From Saccharopolyspora shandongensis (GTDB taxonomy: Bacteria; Actinomycetota; Actinomycetes; Mycobacteriales; Pseudonocardiaceae): DNA of 64,000 bases. A model generated the notes under the pieces. That model saw nothing but the letters and a program-made list of their open reading frames with translations. It did not search any database and had not been told where the DNA came from. This document shows, piece by piece, positions 1 to 8,223 of the stretch. The stretch covers positions 206,626-270,625 of the forward strand of contig NZ_FNOK01000007.1 of the NCBI RefSeq assembly GCF_900106995.1. The letters are read 5' to 3'. The translations under genes were made by a program, and so were the position numbers. Numbering within the stretch: the first letter of the stretch is position 1; the number at the start of each line of letters is the position of its first letter.

Positions 1-427
1 CGTCGAAGGTGATCTCCCACAGGAACGGAATGCCCGCGGTTGCGTAGGCGTGGCGCTTTTCCACCCGCTCCCGCGCGGTATTGCCGTCCGACCAGACTTC
101 GACGACCAGGAGCACGTCTTCGGCTCGTGCCGGGTCGTCGTCGGTGTCGTGGGTCATGAGCATGACGTCCGGGATGAGCCCGTCGCGCCGAGGCGTGGAA
201 ACGTCGACCGCGGCGGCGGTGACCACCAGGTTCTCGGGGAAAGTGTCCTCGAGAACGGTGCGCACGAGATCGCCGATGCGCTGGTGCCGGCGGGTCGGGG
301 CAGGAGACCTGATCAACCAGCCTGCCAGAAGCTCCAACCGCCGCCCATTGCCGGGCTGTGGCATCTCGTGCCACTCGGACACGGTGTGCGGCCCGAGCGC
401 TGCGGGGACGGCGTGCGCGAGGCTCAC
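1..427 (-). CDS. Uma2 family (DUF820) putative restriction endonuclease, partial
   Basis: Reading the minus strand from a GTG at 427 gives about 142 residues that run off the left edge, so the C-terminus is missing. The protein has the Uma2/DUF820 pattern: an early 'W..M' segment, 'PDVMLM', then 'VLLVVEVWSDG' followed by 'EKRHAYATAGIPFLWEI'. In the family these are the acidic and E-x-V positions of a PD-(D/E)XK-type nuclease fold. A strong ribosome binding site (GGAAAGGAG) lies just upstream of the GTG, which fixes the start. The biological role of Uma2 proteins is poorly known; they are abundant paralogues in actinomycetes. A perfect palindrome lies about 27 bp upstream of the start. The family call is firm, the function is not. 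Confidence 0.8.
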   Translation of the reverse strand, partial: MSLAHAVPAALGPHTVSEWHEMPQPGNGRRLELLAGWLIRSPAPTRRHQRIGDLVRTVLEDTFPENLVVTAAAVDVSTPRRDGLIPDVMLMTHDTDDDPARAEDVLLVVEVWSDGNTARERVEKRHAYATAGIPFLWEITFD

Positions 428-453
428 GGCTCGGCTCCTTTCCTGGCTGGCAG

Positions 454-478
454 GTGCAGAACCTGCAAGGTTCTGCAC
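454..478. promoter_or_regulatory. Palindromic operator/promoter element upstream of the Uma2 gene
   Basis: Perfect inverted repeat: GTGCAGAACC, 5-bp spacer TGCAA, GGTTCTGCAC. It sits 27-51 bp upstream of the Uma2 GTG start at 427, where a promoter or operator would be. It is too far from the upstream gene's stop at 627 to look like that gene's terminator, and it has no T-tract. The regulator is unknown; the neighbouring XRE protein is a candidate by proximity only. Confidence 0.5.
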
Positions 479-626
479 TGACCCAGCGTCCCAGCTGCGG
501 CAAGCGACGTCGACGCAACGGCCCGAGTGTTGGCGGCTGCACTGTGCCTTTTGGTGCTGGTAGCGGTCCGAACGTGCGGTGGGTGGTCTAGCACATGGCA
601 TTTGACCAGCGGAAACCGAAACTGCG

Positions 627-1484
627 CTAGGCCGGGGATTCGTCGGCGATGGCCGAGATGAAGGCGCTGGAGTCCTTCGGGTTCAGGGCCCGGGTGCAGA
701 CGTGCTCGAAGGACTTGAGGTAGTCCGCCGTGTCCTCGGGCTTGTCCAGGAACCGGGAGTTCGCCGAGTCGCCCAGGTGCACGACCTGCGGGTCGGCGTC
801 GTCCGGGAAGGAGAACACCGCGATCCGGTCGCCCATCAGCGGATGCCCGCCGGTGCGGAACGGCAGCACCTGGATCGTGACGTTGCGCCGGTAGCCCAGC
901 AGCACCAGGTGCTCCAGCTGCTGGCGCATCACCGCCGGGCTGCCGACGGCGCGCCGCAGCGCCGCCTCGTCGAGCACCGCCCACAGCTCCAGCGGGCTCT
1001 CCCCGAGCAGCCGCTGCTGCCGGGTGGAGATCACCGTCAGCCGCTCCTGCAGCTCGTCCGCCTCGTAGGGCTGCGCGCCCGAGGTCAGCAGAGCCCGGCT
1101 GTACTCGGCAGTCTGCAGCAGCTCCGGCAGCGGATCCGAGCCGTAGCAGCTGACCGCCTTCGCCGAGGTCTCCAGGCCGAGGTAGGTCTGCAGGCCGGGC
1201 CGCTGCGCGGTGCTCGGGTACTGCTGCCACCAGCCGCGTTGCTTGGAGTCCTGCGCGAGGTCCACCAGCGTCGAGAGCTGGTCGGTCGTGGCGCCGTAGA
1301 ACTCGGCCATCAGCCGCACGTCGGAGGTGCGCACCGGCACCCGGCCGAGCTCGATCTGGCTGATCTTGCCCTGGGAGCAGTCCAGGTGAGCGGCGACTTC
1401 GCGGTGCGTGCGGCCTGCGGATTCGCGCAGTCGCCGCAACTCGCTGCCCAGCCGCCGACGGTGCACGGTAGGACTCTTACGCAC
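627..1484 (-). CDS. XRE family regulator with DUF5753 domain
   Basis: 285 residues. An N-terminal helix-turn-helix (about residues 8-65, with 'HREVAAHLDCSQGKISQIELG') is followed by a C-terminal DUF5753 region (about 95-280), including the 'LLQTAEYSRAL' and 'VTIQVLPF' signatures of this actinobacterial family. Proteins of this architecture (WhiJ-like) usually pair with a DUF397 protein; none is encoded next to this one. The start is GTG at 1484 with only a weak purine stretch upstream. An AT-rich perfect palindrome lies 86-97 bp upstream of the start and may be its own operator. The Uma2 gene follows on the same strand after a 199-bp gap with its own promoter-like palindrome. The target genes cannot be told from the sequence. 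Confidence 0.85.
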   Translation of the reverse strand: MRKSPTVHRRRLGSELRRLRESAGRTHREVAAHLDCSQGKISQIELGRVPVRTSDVRLMAEFYGATTDQLSTLVDLAQDSKQRGWWQQYPSTAQRPGLQTYLGLETSAKAVSCYGSDPLPELLQTAEYSRALLTSGAQPYEADELQERLTVISTRQQRLLGESPLELWAVLDEAALRRAVGSPAVMRQQLEHLVLLGYRRNVTIQVLPFRTGGHPLMGDRIAVFSFPDDADPQVVHLGDSANSRFLDKPEDTADYLKSFEHVCTRALNPKDSSAFISAIADESPA

Positions 1485-1569
1485 CGGACACCCCGCCGGA
1501 AGCTGTTCGGAACCTTCTCACCCGAACGAGCATCGCACAGGACGATCACAACATCGAGTACTGAGACCG

Positions 1570-1581
1570 AGTATTAATACT
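1570..1581. promoter_or_regulatory. AT-rich perfect palindrome upstream of the XRE gene
   Basis: AGTATTAATACT is a perfect 12-bp palindrome in an otherwise GC-rich stretch. A related AGTACT hexamer sits just before it. It lies upstream of the XRE/DUF5753 gene (start 1484) and downstream of the phoU stop (1618). It could be an operator or promoter part for the XRE gene; this is inferred from position and composition. Confidence 0.3.
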
Positions 1582-1617
1582 TTCGCGGCCAAACCGTCCT
1601 TGACCTGCGACGACGGC

Positions 1618-2265
1618 TCAGCTGGTCGGCATCTTTCCGGTCACGACGAACACCACTCGGCGGGCCACCGAGACGGCGTGGTCGGCGAAGCGCTCGTAGA
1701 ACCGGCCCAGCAGCGTGACGTCCACCGCGGCCGCCACCCCGTGCGACCACTCGGGGCTCATCAGCACGGTGAAGAGGTGGCGGTGGAGGTCGTCCATCTC
1801 GTCGTCGTCCTCTTCGAGTCCGCGCGCGGCCTCGACGTCCTGCGTGCGGATCACGGTGTGGACCCGGCCGGCCAGCTTGACGGCGATCCGGCCCATCTCG
1901 GCGAAGTACGGCTGCACGTCGTTCGGCAGCACGGCGTTCGGGTGACGGCGGCGCGCGGCCTTCGCCACGTGCAGCGCCAGGTCGCCCATCCGCTCCAGGT
2001 CCTCGGCGGCGTGGATGGCGGAGATGACCGTGCGCAGGTCGCCTGCCACCGGCGCCTGCAGCGCCAGCAGGCCGAAGGCGTGCTCTTCGACGCGCGCCCG
2101 CGTCTCGTCCACCTGCACGTCCTCGTCGAGCACCTGTTCGGCGAGCGCCAGGTCGGCCTCCAGGAGAGCCTTCGTGGCGCGCTCCATGGCGGTGCCGACC
2201 ATCGTCGACATCGAAGCGAGTTCATCGGCCAGCACGCCGAGCTGTTCCTGGTAAACCTCACGCAT
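1618..2265 (-). CDS. phoU: Phosphate signalling complex protein PhoU
   Basis: 215 residues, the usual PhoU length, with a good match across both three-helix repeats: first '[18 protein letters not shown]' and the metal-ligand pattern '[18 protein letters not shown]', then '[18 protein letters not shown]' and, in the second repeat, '[18 protein letters not shown]'. PhoU is a cytoplasmic protein that links the Pst phosphate transporter to PhoR/PhoP signalling and represses the Pho response when phosphate is sufficient. Here the gene is not next to pst genes. Three PHO-box units precede it on its own strand (2306-2341), so PhoP control is likely. ATG start at 2265. The identification is secure. 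Confidence 0.95.
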   Translation of the reverse strand: MREVYQEQLGVLADELASMSTMVGTAMERATKALLEADLALAEQVLDEDVQVDETRARVEEHAFGLLALQAPVAGDLRTVISAIHAAEDLERMGDLALHVAKAARRRHPNAVLPNDVQPYFAEMGRIAVKLAGRVHTVIRTQDVEAARGLEEDDDEMDDLHRHLFTVLMSPEWSHGVAAAVDVTLLGRFYERFADHAVSVARRVVFVVTGKMPTS

Positions 2266-2305
2266 GACAACCAGGGTACTTCCAGCCGGAATCGGACAGA
2301 ATGCC

Positions 2306-2341
2306 CTGTGGTGAACCGGCGGTGAACGGGCCGTGATGAAC
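2306..2341 (-). promoter_or_regulatory. PHO box (PhoP direct-repeat site) upstream of phoU
   Basis: On the minus strand there are two adjacent 11-nt units, GTTCACCGCCG (2317-2327) and GTTCACCACAG (2306-2316), preceded after 3 bp by GTTCATCACGG (2331-2341). This matches the actinobacterial PHO box, direct 11-nt repeats built on GTTCAYY. The block ends 41 bp upstream of the phoU start and reads towards it. Confidence 0.75.
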
Positions 2342-2364
2342 CCGTTATCGCGGCTCGGAGCGGT

Positions 2365-5019
2365 TCAGCCGCAGAGGTCCGTTCCGGCGTTCACGGTGGA
2401 CAGCCCGTCCGGCACGGCCGGCGGCTGGTTCGGGTCCGCGGGCTGCTGCTGGAACAGGCCGTTCGCCGCCGCGGCACCTCCGCCGCTGGGCGTGGCGTTG
2501 ACGCCCGCGGGCCCGCCGCTGCCCGACATGATCGGGGCGTCGTCGAGGATCGCCTGGAACAGCGCCTTGGTGTCGCCCTCCCGCAGCACCTCCATGCCCT
2601 GCTCGTCGGCGTAGCCGGTCGTGGGCACGGTGATGAAGGTCACGCGGCTGGCGTCCAGGCCCTGCATCTGCTGGCCCAGGTCCATCAGCCGGTCGACGCC
2701 GATGTTCTCGCCGAAGGTGTTCGCGCTGACCGCCTTGACGAAGTCGCTCAGCTTGCCCGGGTCGAGCAGCACCTGACTGGACATCGTCTTGCGCAGCAGC
2801 GCCGACAGGAACAGCTGCTGGCGCTGCATCCGGCCGTAGTCCGAGGTCGGGTCGCCCTTGACGTGCCGGGCGCGCACGTAGTTCAGCGCCTGCTCGCCGG
2901 TGAGGGTCTGCCGGCCGGCCTGGGGCAGCACGGTGCCGAGCGTGGTGTCGATGATCGGCTTCTCGGTGCAGATCTCGACGCCCTGCACCGCGTCCACCAT
3001 GGACTTGAAGCCCTGGAAGTCGATGCCCAGGAAGCTGTTCACGCGCAGACCGGAGATCTGCTGGATGACCTTCGTCGTGCACAGTGGACCGCCGACGGCG
3101 TAGGCCGAGTTCAGCCGCACGCCCTTGTCCGCCGGAACCTGCTCGCCGGTGTACTTGCCGGTGGTCGAGTCCCAGCGCTCGCAAGCGGGCCGGTCGACCT
3201 TGAGGTCGCGCGGGAACGACACCAGCACGACCCGGCTCCGGTCGGCCGGGATGTGGGCGATGATCGTGGTGTCCGAGCGCGCCCCGGGCTCGTCCTGCTC
3301 GCTGCCCACGCCGTCCTCGGCGGTGGCGCCCGCCCGGGTGTCCGAGCCGACCAGCAGGAAGTTCTGGTCGCCGGTCTGCTTGGCGATCTCCTTGATGGAG
3401 TCCGAGTTCGGGTCCAGCGCCTGGACCGACGGCGGGCCCCAGAGCGTGGTGGCGCCCCAGGCGATGCCGAGGGTAAGGAACACGGTCAGCGACGCGGCCA
3501 TCGCGACCGCCATCACGATCAGGTTCGTGCGGCGCTTGCGCTGCTTCTTCTTCCACTCCACCCGGGACTGGCCGTCGCGTCCCTCGACGAAGTCGAACGG
3601 GATGTTGGTGCCGAGCTCCGGCTCGCGGCGCTTGCCCAGCAGCCAGGAGTACTTCTTGCGCCGGGCTTCCTCTTCGGCGGCGATCTCGTCGTGGACCGCG
3701 GAGAACCGCGCCAGCGTGGCGTCGATCTCCTTGATGTCGTTCTTGCGCTCCTCGCCCGTCTCGCCGGGCTCGTCGGCGTCCTCGGCGTCGTCGATGTCGT
3801 CCAGGTCGTCGAACTCGTCGAACTCATCGAGGCCGCCGAGCTCGGCGGGCGCGACGATCGCCGTCTGCTCGGCGTCCGAGGTCGGCGGCGCCACAGGCTT
3901 GGCGATGGTGGTCTTGTCGTCCCGCTTGGGGCGCGCGACCATCGCGGTCTTCTCGGCCTGCGGCGGGCCCGCGGGCACGGCCGGGTGCTGGGTGGTGGCT
4001 TCCAGGTCCGCGTCGACCGGCGGCGGCACCGGACGGCCCGCGGCGGGGCGCGGCGCGCGGCGCGGCGGCTTGGCGGGCGCGGGCTCGCCGGTCAGCGCCT
4101 GGGTTATTCGGGTCGGCTCGGCCCCGGGCGGCTCGGCGGGAGCGCCGTTGCGGGCGGGCGGCTGACCGGGGGCTCCGCCGCGCATGGGCAGCTCGATCGG
4201 AGCGCCGTTGCCGATGGGCCGTTCCGGAGCGCGGGCCGGGGGCTCTGCAGGGGCGCCGTTGCGACCCGGCCGTTCGAGCGGCGCACTGTTGCGGCCGACG
4301 GGCGGCTCTGCGGGAGCGCTGTTGCGTCCAGCAGGCGGCTCGATCGGAGCGCTGTTGCGTCCAGCAGGCGGCTCCGCTGGGGCGCCGTTGCGCGTCGGGA
4401 GGTCGGCTGGGGCGCCGTTGCGCGCGGCGGCTCCGCCTGCGAACGCTGCGGCCGCACCACCGATGTTCGGGCGGGCGCGGTCCGAAGGGCCGTCGGCGGG
4501 CCGTGCGGGGCTCTCAGGGCGCGCACGACGGCGGCCCTGGCGGGGTTCGCCGTTCGGGGCCTGGGGGGCGTGCGAGCCCGCCGCAGGCGGCGCCCAGCCG
4601 GGCGGCGGCGTGGCGGGCGGGGTGCCTGGGTTCGGCGGCGGCGCGGGCCGGGAGCGGCGCGATGCGCCTTCCGGCGCGGTCCAGCCGCGCGGGTCCGACT
4701 GCTCCGCCGGGCCCGGCGGGATGTTCTGGGGCGGTCGCGCGGCGCGGCGCGGTTTCGACGCCTGCGGCGGCTGCGGTGCCTGGGGTGCCTGGGGTGCTTG
4801 CGGGGGCTCCGGCTCGGCGGCGCGCCGGTGGTTGGAACCGTTGCCGGGGGCCTTGCCGTGCTTGGAGAGCAGGTCGATGACGCGGGTGCCACCCGTGCCG
4901 TCGTCGCCCAGTGCGCGCCTGCGTCGACCGGTCGAAGCGGCGGTGGCGTTCTCGGCGACGTCCTCATCGGGGCGGGAACGCCGGTGCCCGAATTCGCCAT
5001 GCCGGGGGTCTTGCGGCAC
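2365..5019 (-). CDS. LCP (LytR-CpsA-Psr) family cell-wall glycopolymer transferase with long disordered N-terminus
   Basis: 884 residues. A charged start ('RRRRALGDDGTGG', 'VIDLLSKHG') leads into about 400 residues rich in Pro/Ala, including a tandem block near residues 196-297 built on RN(G/S)AP(A/I)EPPAG. An acidic patch (D/E runs near 400) follows. One transmembrane helix spans about residues 500-525, and the LCP catalytic domain runs from about 553 to 820. The domain shows 'LLVGSDTR', 'VLVSFPRDL', 'GVRLNSAYAVGGP', 'FLGIDFQGF' and 'YVRARH' plus 'YGRMQRQQ', which contain the conserved Asp and Arg residues that bind pyrophosphate. LCP enzymes attach glycopolymers (arabinogalactan or teichoic-type) to peptidoglycan on the outer face. 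The start is GTG at 5019, with GGGAGG upstream. Only the exact substrate is uncertain. Confidence 0.92.
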   Translation of the reverse strand: MPQDPRHGEFGHRRSRPDEDVAENATAASTGRRRRALGDDGTGGTRVIDLLSKHGKAPGNGSNHRRAAEPEPPQAPQAPQAPQPPQASKPRRAARPPQNIPPGPAEQSDPRGWTAPEGASRRSRPAPPPNPGTPPATPPPGWAPPAAGSHAPQAPNGEPRQGRRRARPESPARPADGPSDRARPNIGGAAAAFAGGAAARNGAPADLPTRNGAPAEPPAGRNSAPIEPPAGRNSAPAEPPVGRNSAPLERPGRNGAPAEPPARAPERPIGNGAPIELPMRGGAPGQPPARNGAPAEPPGAEPTRITQALTGEPAPAKPPRRAPRPAAGRPVPPPVDADLEATTQHPAVPAGPPQAEKTAMVARPKRDDKTTIAKPVAPPTSDAEQTAIVAPAELGGLDEFDEFDDLDDIDDAEDADEPGETGEERKNDIKEIDATLARFSAVHDEIAAEEEARRKKYSWLLGKRREPELGTNIPFDFVEGRDGQSRVEWKKKQRKRRTNLIVMAVAMAASLTVFLTLGIAWGATTLWGPPSVQALDPNSDSIKEIAKQTGDQNFLLVGSDTRAGATAEDGVGSEQDEPGARSDTTIIAHIPADRSRVVLVSFPRDLKVDRPACERWDSTTGKYTGEQVPADKGVRLNSAYAVGGPLCTTKVIQQISGLRVNSFLGIDFQGFKSMVDAVQGVEICTEKPIIDTTLGTVLPQAGRQTLTGEQALNYVRARHVKGDPTSDYGRMQRQQLFLSALLRKTMSSQVLLDPGKLSDFVKAVSANTFGENIGVDRLMDLGQQMQGLDASRVTFITVPTTGYADEQGMEVLREGDTKALFQAILDDAPIMSGSGGPAGVNATPSGGGAAAANGLFQQQPADPNQPPAVPDGLSTVNAGTDLCG

Positions 5020-5273
5020 GCGTTTTCCCTCCCACCTGCGAAAGCCAACGGTCTGCGACTACTGCCGACGCGCTCGATACCCCCCGACGCGTATCGGTCG
5101 GCGCCTACGAGATAGTACGGCCGATCGCCCGAATTGACGATAGTGGGCGACAATTTCTTCACAATCAGTGCACGATCATGCCCTGGTCCTCGTCGAATGC
5201 GGCCAACTGTGCTAGGCAGGTTGACCGGGGTAAACGTTTCTCGAATACACCCTGTGCTTTCGCGTGATCGCCA

Positions 5274-6146
5274 TCAGTAATCGGCGATCCGGCGGGCCGC
5301 GGCGCCGCGCCGCCCGGCCGCAATCCCGGCCAAGCGGACTTCGGCCCCGGTCCGGTACGCGACCGCGTTGCGCCCCGACTGCTTCGCGGCGTAGAGCAGC
5401 GCGTCCGCGCTGAGCAGCTGTTGTTCGGCGGACACCGGCGCGGAATCGGCCATGGTGTGCTCGTGCGCCACGCCGGCGCTGACCGTCACCCGCAGCCCCG
5501 GTGCCATCTGCGCCCACGGGAACCGCTCCACCCGGGAACGTGCTGTTTCGCACACCGCGACGGCAGCCGCGGGTTCGATGTTCGGCAGCACCAGGACGAA
5601 CTCCTCGCCGCCGTAGCGGGCGCAGAACGCGCCGGTCGGCAGCACCTCCTGCAGGAGGTCGACGACGCGTTGCAGCACCCGGTCGCCGAGCAGGTGTCCG
5701 TAGGTGTCGTTGACCTGCTTGAACCAGTCCAGGTCGACCAGCGCCACGGCCAGCCCGTGGTCGGTGCCGACGTGGTCGGCCAGCAGGTCGGCCAGTCGTT
5801 CGTCCAGGTAGCGGCGGTTGTAGCTGGCGGTCAGGCTGTCCCGCAGGCTCTGCTCGCGGGCCTCGGCGTGCTCCCGGCGCAGCCGGTTGACCTCGTGCCG
5901 CAGCTGCTCCGGCACCCGCGGTGCGTCCGCGGTGGACTTCAGGTCCAGCGCCGACCGCAGGTGGTGGTACGCCTGCCGCCACTGGCCGCGCGACGCGAGC
6001 AGGCTCGCGATCGATTCGTGCAGCTCGGCCATCCCGGTCCCGTTGGCCAGGTCCTGCCGGGAGCGTCGGCCGGGAGGCAGCGCGGTGGGCGGTTCGTCGT
6101 CACGCAGTGGCTCCGGCCCGGCGAAACCGTTGCGCAGCCCGGTCAT
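5274..6146 (-). CDS. GGDEF-domain diguanylate cyclase
   Basis: 290 residues from ATG 6146; a GTG nine bases upstream is less likely because the Shine-Dalgarno GGGAGG would overlap it. The N-terminal third is helical ('ESIASLLASRGQWRQAYHHLRSAL') and could act as a coiled-coil or TPR-like dimerisation segment. It is followed by a full GGDEF domain with 'DSLTASYNRRYLDERL', 'VALVDLDWFKQVNDTYGH' and active-site GGEEF in 'RYGGEEFVLVLP'. It should make cyclic di-GMP from two GTP in the cytoplasm. The inhibitory I-site (RxxD five residues before GGEEF) is missing, which suggests no product feedback by that route. There is no transmembrane segment and no EAL domain. Confidence 0.9.
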   Translation of the reverse strand: MTGLRNGFAGPEPLRDDEPPTALPPGRRSRQDLANGTGMAELHESIASLLASRGQWRQAYHHLRSALDLKSTADAPRVPEQLRHEVNRLRREHAEAREQSLRDSLTASYNRRYLDERLADLLADHVGTDHGLAVALVDLDWFKQVNDTYGHLLGDRVLQRVVDLLQEVLPTGAFCARYGGEEFVLVLPNIEPAAAVAVCETARSRVERFPWAQMAPGLRVTVSAGVAHEHTMADSAPVSAEQQLLSADALLYAAKQSGRNAVAYRTGAEVRLAGIAAGRRGAAARRIADY

Positions 6147-6441
6147 CGCACTCACCTCCCGTCCGTGGTGTCGTCGGGTGGGACGGATTGCTTGAGCTGG
6201 TCTGACTCGCGCACCGCCCTAATTTGCTCAACCGGCTGACCCTGGCCTGGTCCGAATTGGCGAGCGCCGCACGATTCTGCAGCTGCCTAGGATGTGTACC
6301 GGGCCGAGGGGTGCGGGTGGAAGCAAAACGGATCGGACCCACCCGCACGGACGAGCAGACCAGTGTGTGTTTCTCGTCACCACATTGCAAGTTCATCGGT
6401 TTCGCCCGTCCTTAGCGTTACAGCGCTTGAGCGCGCAACAA

Positions 6442-6918
6442 TTAACCGGTTGGACAAGGCGCGAATCCGTGCATTCGGCCGTCCAGCAGCACGAGGTGTT
6501 GCGAACCGATCTGGTGGCCGGTGGTGCTGCCCGCCGACCTGGTGGTGACCTCGACTCCGACCACCCAGATCTCGCCGCGCGGCTTGGCGCCGTCCGGGGC
6601 GAAACCCGGGTCCGGCCGCAGCGTCGACAATGCCGGGTCGAGTTCGACCGTGATCGTTCCGAGATCGCAGGTCTGGTCCTGGAAATCGGGATGTTGCGTG
6701 CGGCGGAAGAACTCCTGTTGCGATTGGGGTCCTTCCGCCGCGGCGGAGTTGCTCTCCGCGAAGTACTGCTCGGACAGTCGCAGCGACTCGGATTCGGTTG
6801 GCGGCTGGGCACATCCGGCCGCGAAAAGCAGCGCCGACACGCCGACGGGAAAAACCGATCGGTGGCGAATTCGGCGCGCCGCAACGGAATCGCGGGTCGT
6901 GGTGAGCTGCGCGGTCAC
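6442..6918 (-). CDS. Putative secreted lipoprotein, function unknown
   Basis: 158 residues. The N-terminus is a typical lipoprotein signal: basic residues ('RRIRHRS'), a hydrophobic run, then the lipobox 'LLFAAGC', so the mature protein should start at that Cys and be lipid-anchored outside the membrane. The mature part is acidic and has two further Cys ('DQTCDLGTI' and 'FAPCPTG') that could form a disulfide. I recognise no domain. The GTG start at 6918 follows the dus stop directly, with no gap, so the two are probably co-transcribed and translationally coupled. A later start is possible. Confidence 0.65.
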   Translation of the reverse strand: MTAQLTTTRDSVAARRIRHRSVFPVGVSALLFAAGCAQPPTESESLRLSEQYFAESNSAAAEGPQSQQEFFRRTQHPDFQDQTCDLGTITVELDPALSTLRPDPGFAPDGAKPRGEIWVVGVEVTTRSAGSTTGHQIGSQHLVLLDGRMHGFAPCPTG

Positions 6919-8058
6919 TCAGCCGCCGCTGCTGTCGATCTCCGCGCCGACCGGCACGGTGGCGTCCTCCGGGTCGTCCAGCCAGCCCTCCGGGAGCACG
7001 ACCTTGCCCGCCGAACCCTGGCGGCCGCGCGGGCCCTCGCCGTCGGCCGGGAACGGCACGTCAGGGTCGAGCCCGGCGAGCAGGTCGTCGAGCTGGGCGA
7101 GGCTGGACACCAGGCCGAACTGGTGGCGCAGATCGGAGCCGACGGGGAAGCCGCGCAGGTACTGGGCCATGTGCTTGCGCAGGTCGCGCAGGCCCTTCTC
7201 CTCGCCCATGTGGTCGGCGAGCAACTCGGCGTGCCGCCGGAGCACGGCGGCGACCTCGCCCAGCTTCGGCCCCGGCGGGATCGGCCGGCCGGCGAACGCG
7301 GCCTGCAGGTCGCGGAACAGCCACGGGCGGCCGAGGCAGCCGCGGCCGACCACCACGCCGTCGCAGCCCGTCTCGGCCATCATCCGGAGCGCGTCGTCGG
7401 CGCTGAAGATGTCGCCGTTGCCCAGCACCGGGATCGTCTTGACGTGCTCCTTGAGCCGCGCGATGGCGGTCCAGTCGGCGGTGCCGGAGTAGCGCTGGGC
7501 CGCGGTGCGGCCGTGCAGCGCGACGGCCGCGGCGCCGTTCTCCTCGGCGAGGCGGCCCGCGTCGAGGTAGGTGATGTGGTCGTCGTCGATGCCGATGCGG
7601 AACTTCACCGTCACCGGGACGCCCGCCGGTTCGGCCGCGCGGACCGCGGCCGAGACGATCTCGGCGAACAGCCGCCGCTTGTACGGCAGGGCGGAGCCGC
7701 CGCCCTTGCGGGTGACCTTCGGGACGGGGCAACCGAAGTTCATGTCGACGTGGTCGGCGAGGTTCTCGTCGACGATCATCTGCACGGCCTTGCCCATGGT
7801 CACCGGGTCGACGCCGTAGAGCTGCATGGAGCGGGGGTGCTCGTCCGCGTCGAAGGTGATCATTTCGAGGGTCTTCGGATGCCGTTCGACCAGCGCGCGG
7901 CTGGTGATCATCTCGCAAACGTAGAGCCCGGCGCCGTACTCCCGGCAGAGCCGCCGGAAGGCGACGTTGGTGATGCCGGCCATCGGCGCGAGCACGACCG
8001 GCGGATCGACCTCGTAGGGGCCGATCTTGAGGGCGGGCTTGCTCAGCGTCGCGGTCAT
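6919..8058 (-). CDS. dus: tRNA-dihydrouridine synthase (Dus, NifR3/DusB-type)
   Basis: 379 residues from ATG 8058. FMN-dependent reduction of specific uridines in tRNA to dihydrouridine. Visible signatures are 'VVLAPMAGITNVAFRR', the catalytic-Cys motif 'DMNFGCPVPKVTRKGGGSAL', 'VKFRIGIDDDH', 'ALHGRTAAQRYSG', 'VLGNGDIFSADDA' and 'GVVVGRGCLGRPWLF', all in family order over a TIM barrel, with a helical tRNA-binding C-terminus. The open frame continues well upstream of 8058 but that extension is composition-driven antisense of the next gene. The downstream lipoprotein gene starts immediately after the stop. Confidence 0.95.
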   Translation of the reverse strand: MTATLSKPALKIGPYEVDPPVVLAPMAGITNVAFRRLCREYGAGLYVCEMITSRALVERHPKTLEMITFDADEHPRSMQLYGVDPVTMGKAVQMIVDENLADHVDMNFGCPVPKVTRKGGGSALPYKRRLFAEIVSAAVRAAEPAGVPVTVKFRIGIDDDHITYLDAGRLAEENGAAAVALHGRTAAQRYSGTADWTAIARLKEHVKTIPVLGNGDIFSADDALRMMAETGCDGVVVGRGCLGRPWLFRDLQAAFAGRPIPPGPKLGEVAAVLRRHAELLADHMGEEKGLRDLRKHMAQYLRGFPVGSDLRHQFGLVSSLAQLDDLLAGLDPDVPFPADGEGPRGRQGSAGKVVLPEGWLDDPEDATVPVGAEIDSSGG

Positions 8059-8223
8059 CCCACCATTGTCGCCGACGCCCGAAACGACCTTCAGCCCCCG
8101 CGACTTCGGCGGCCGCGCTGGGGCCATCGCCCACCGTGGACCAGCCGGTCGGCGGAGGGGGGAGCGCGCTCCGGGCCTGTCGCGCCAGTGGTGTTTTCGC
8201 CTGAAAAAGGCCATCTTGAGCGG

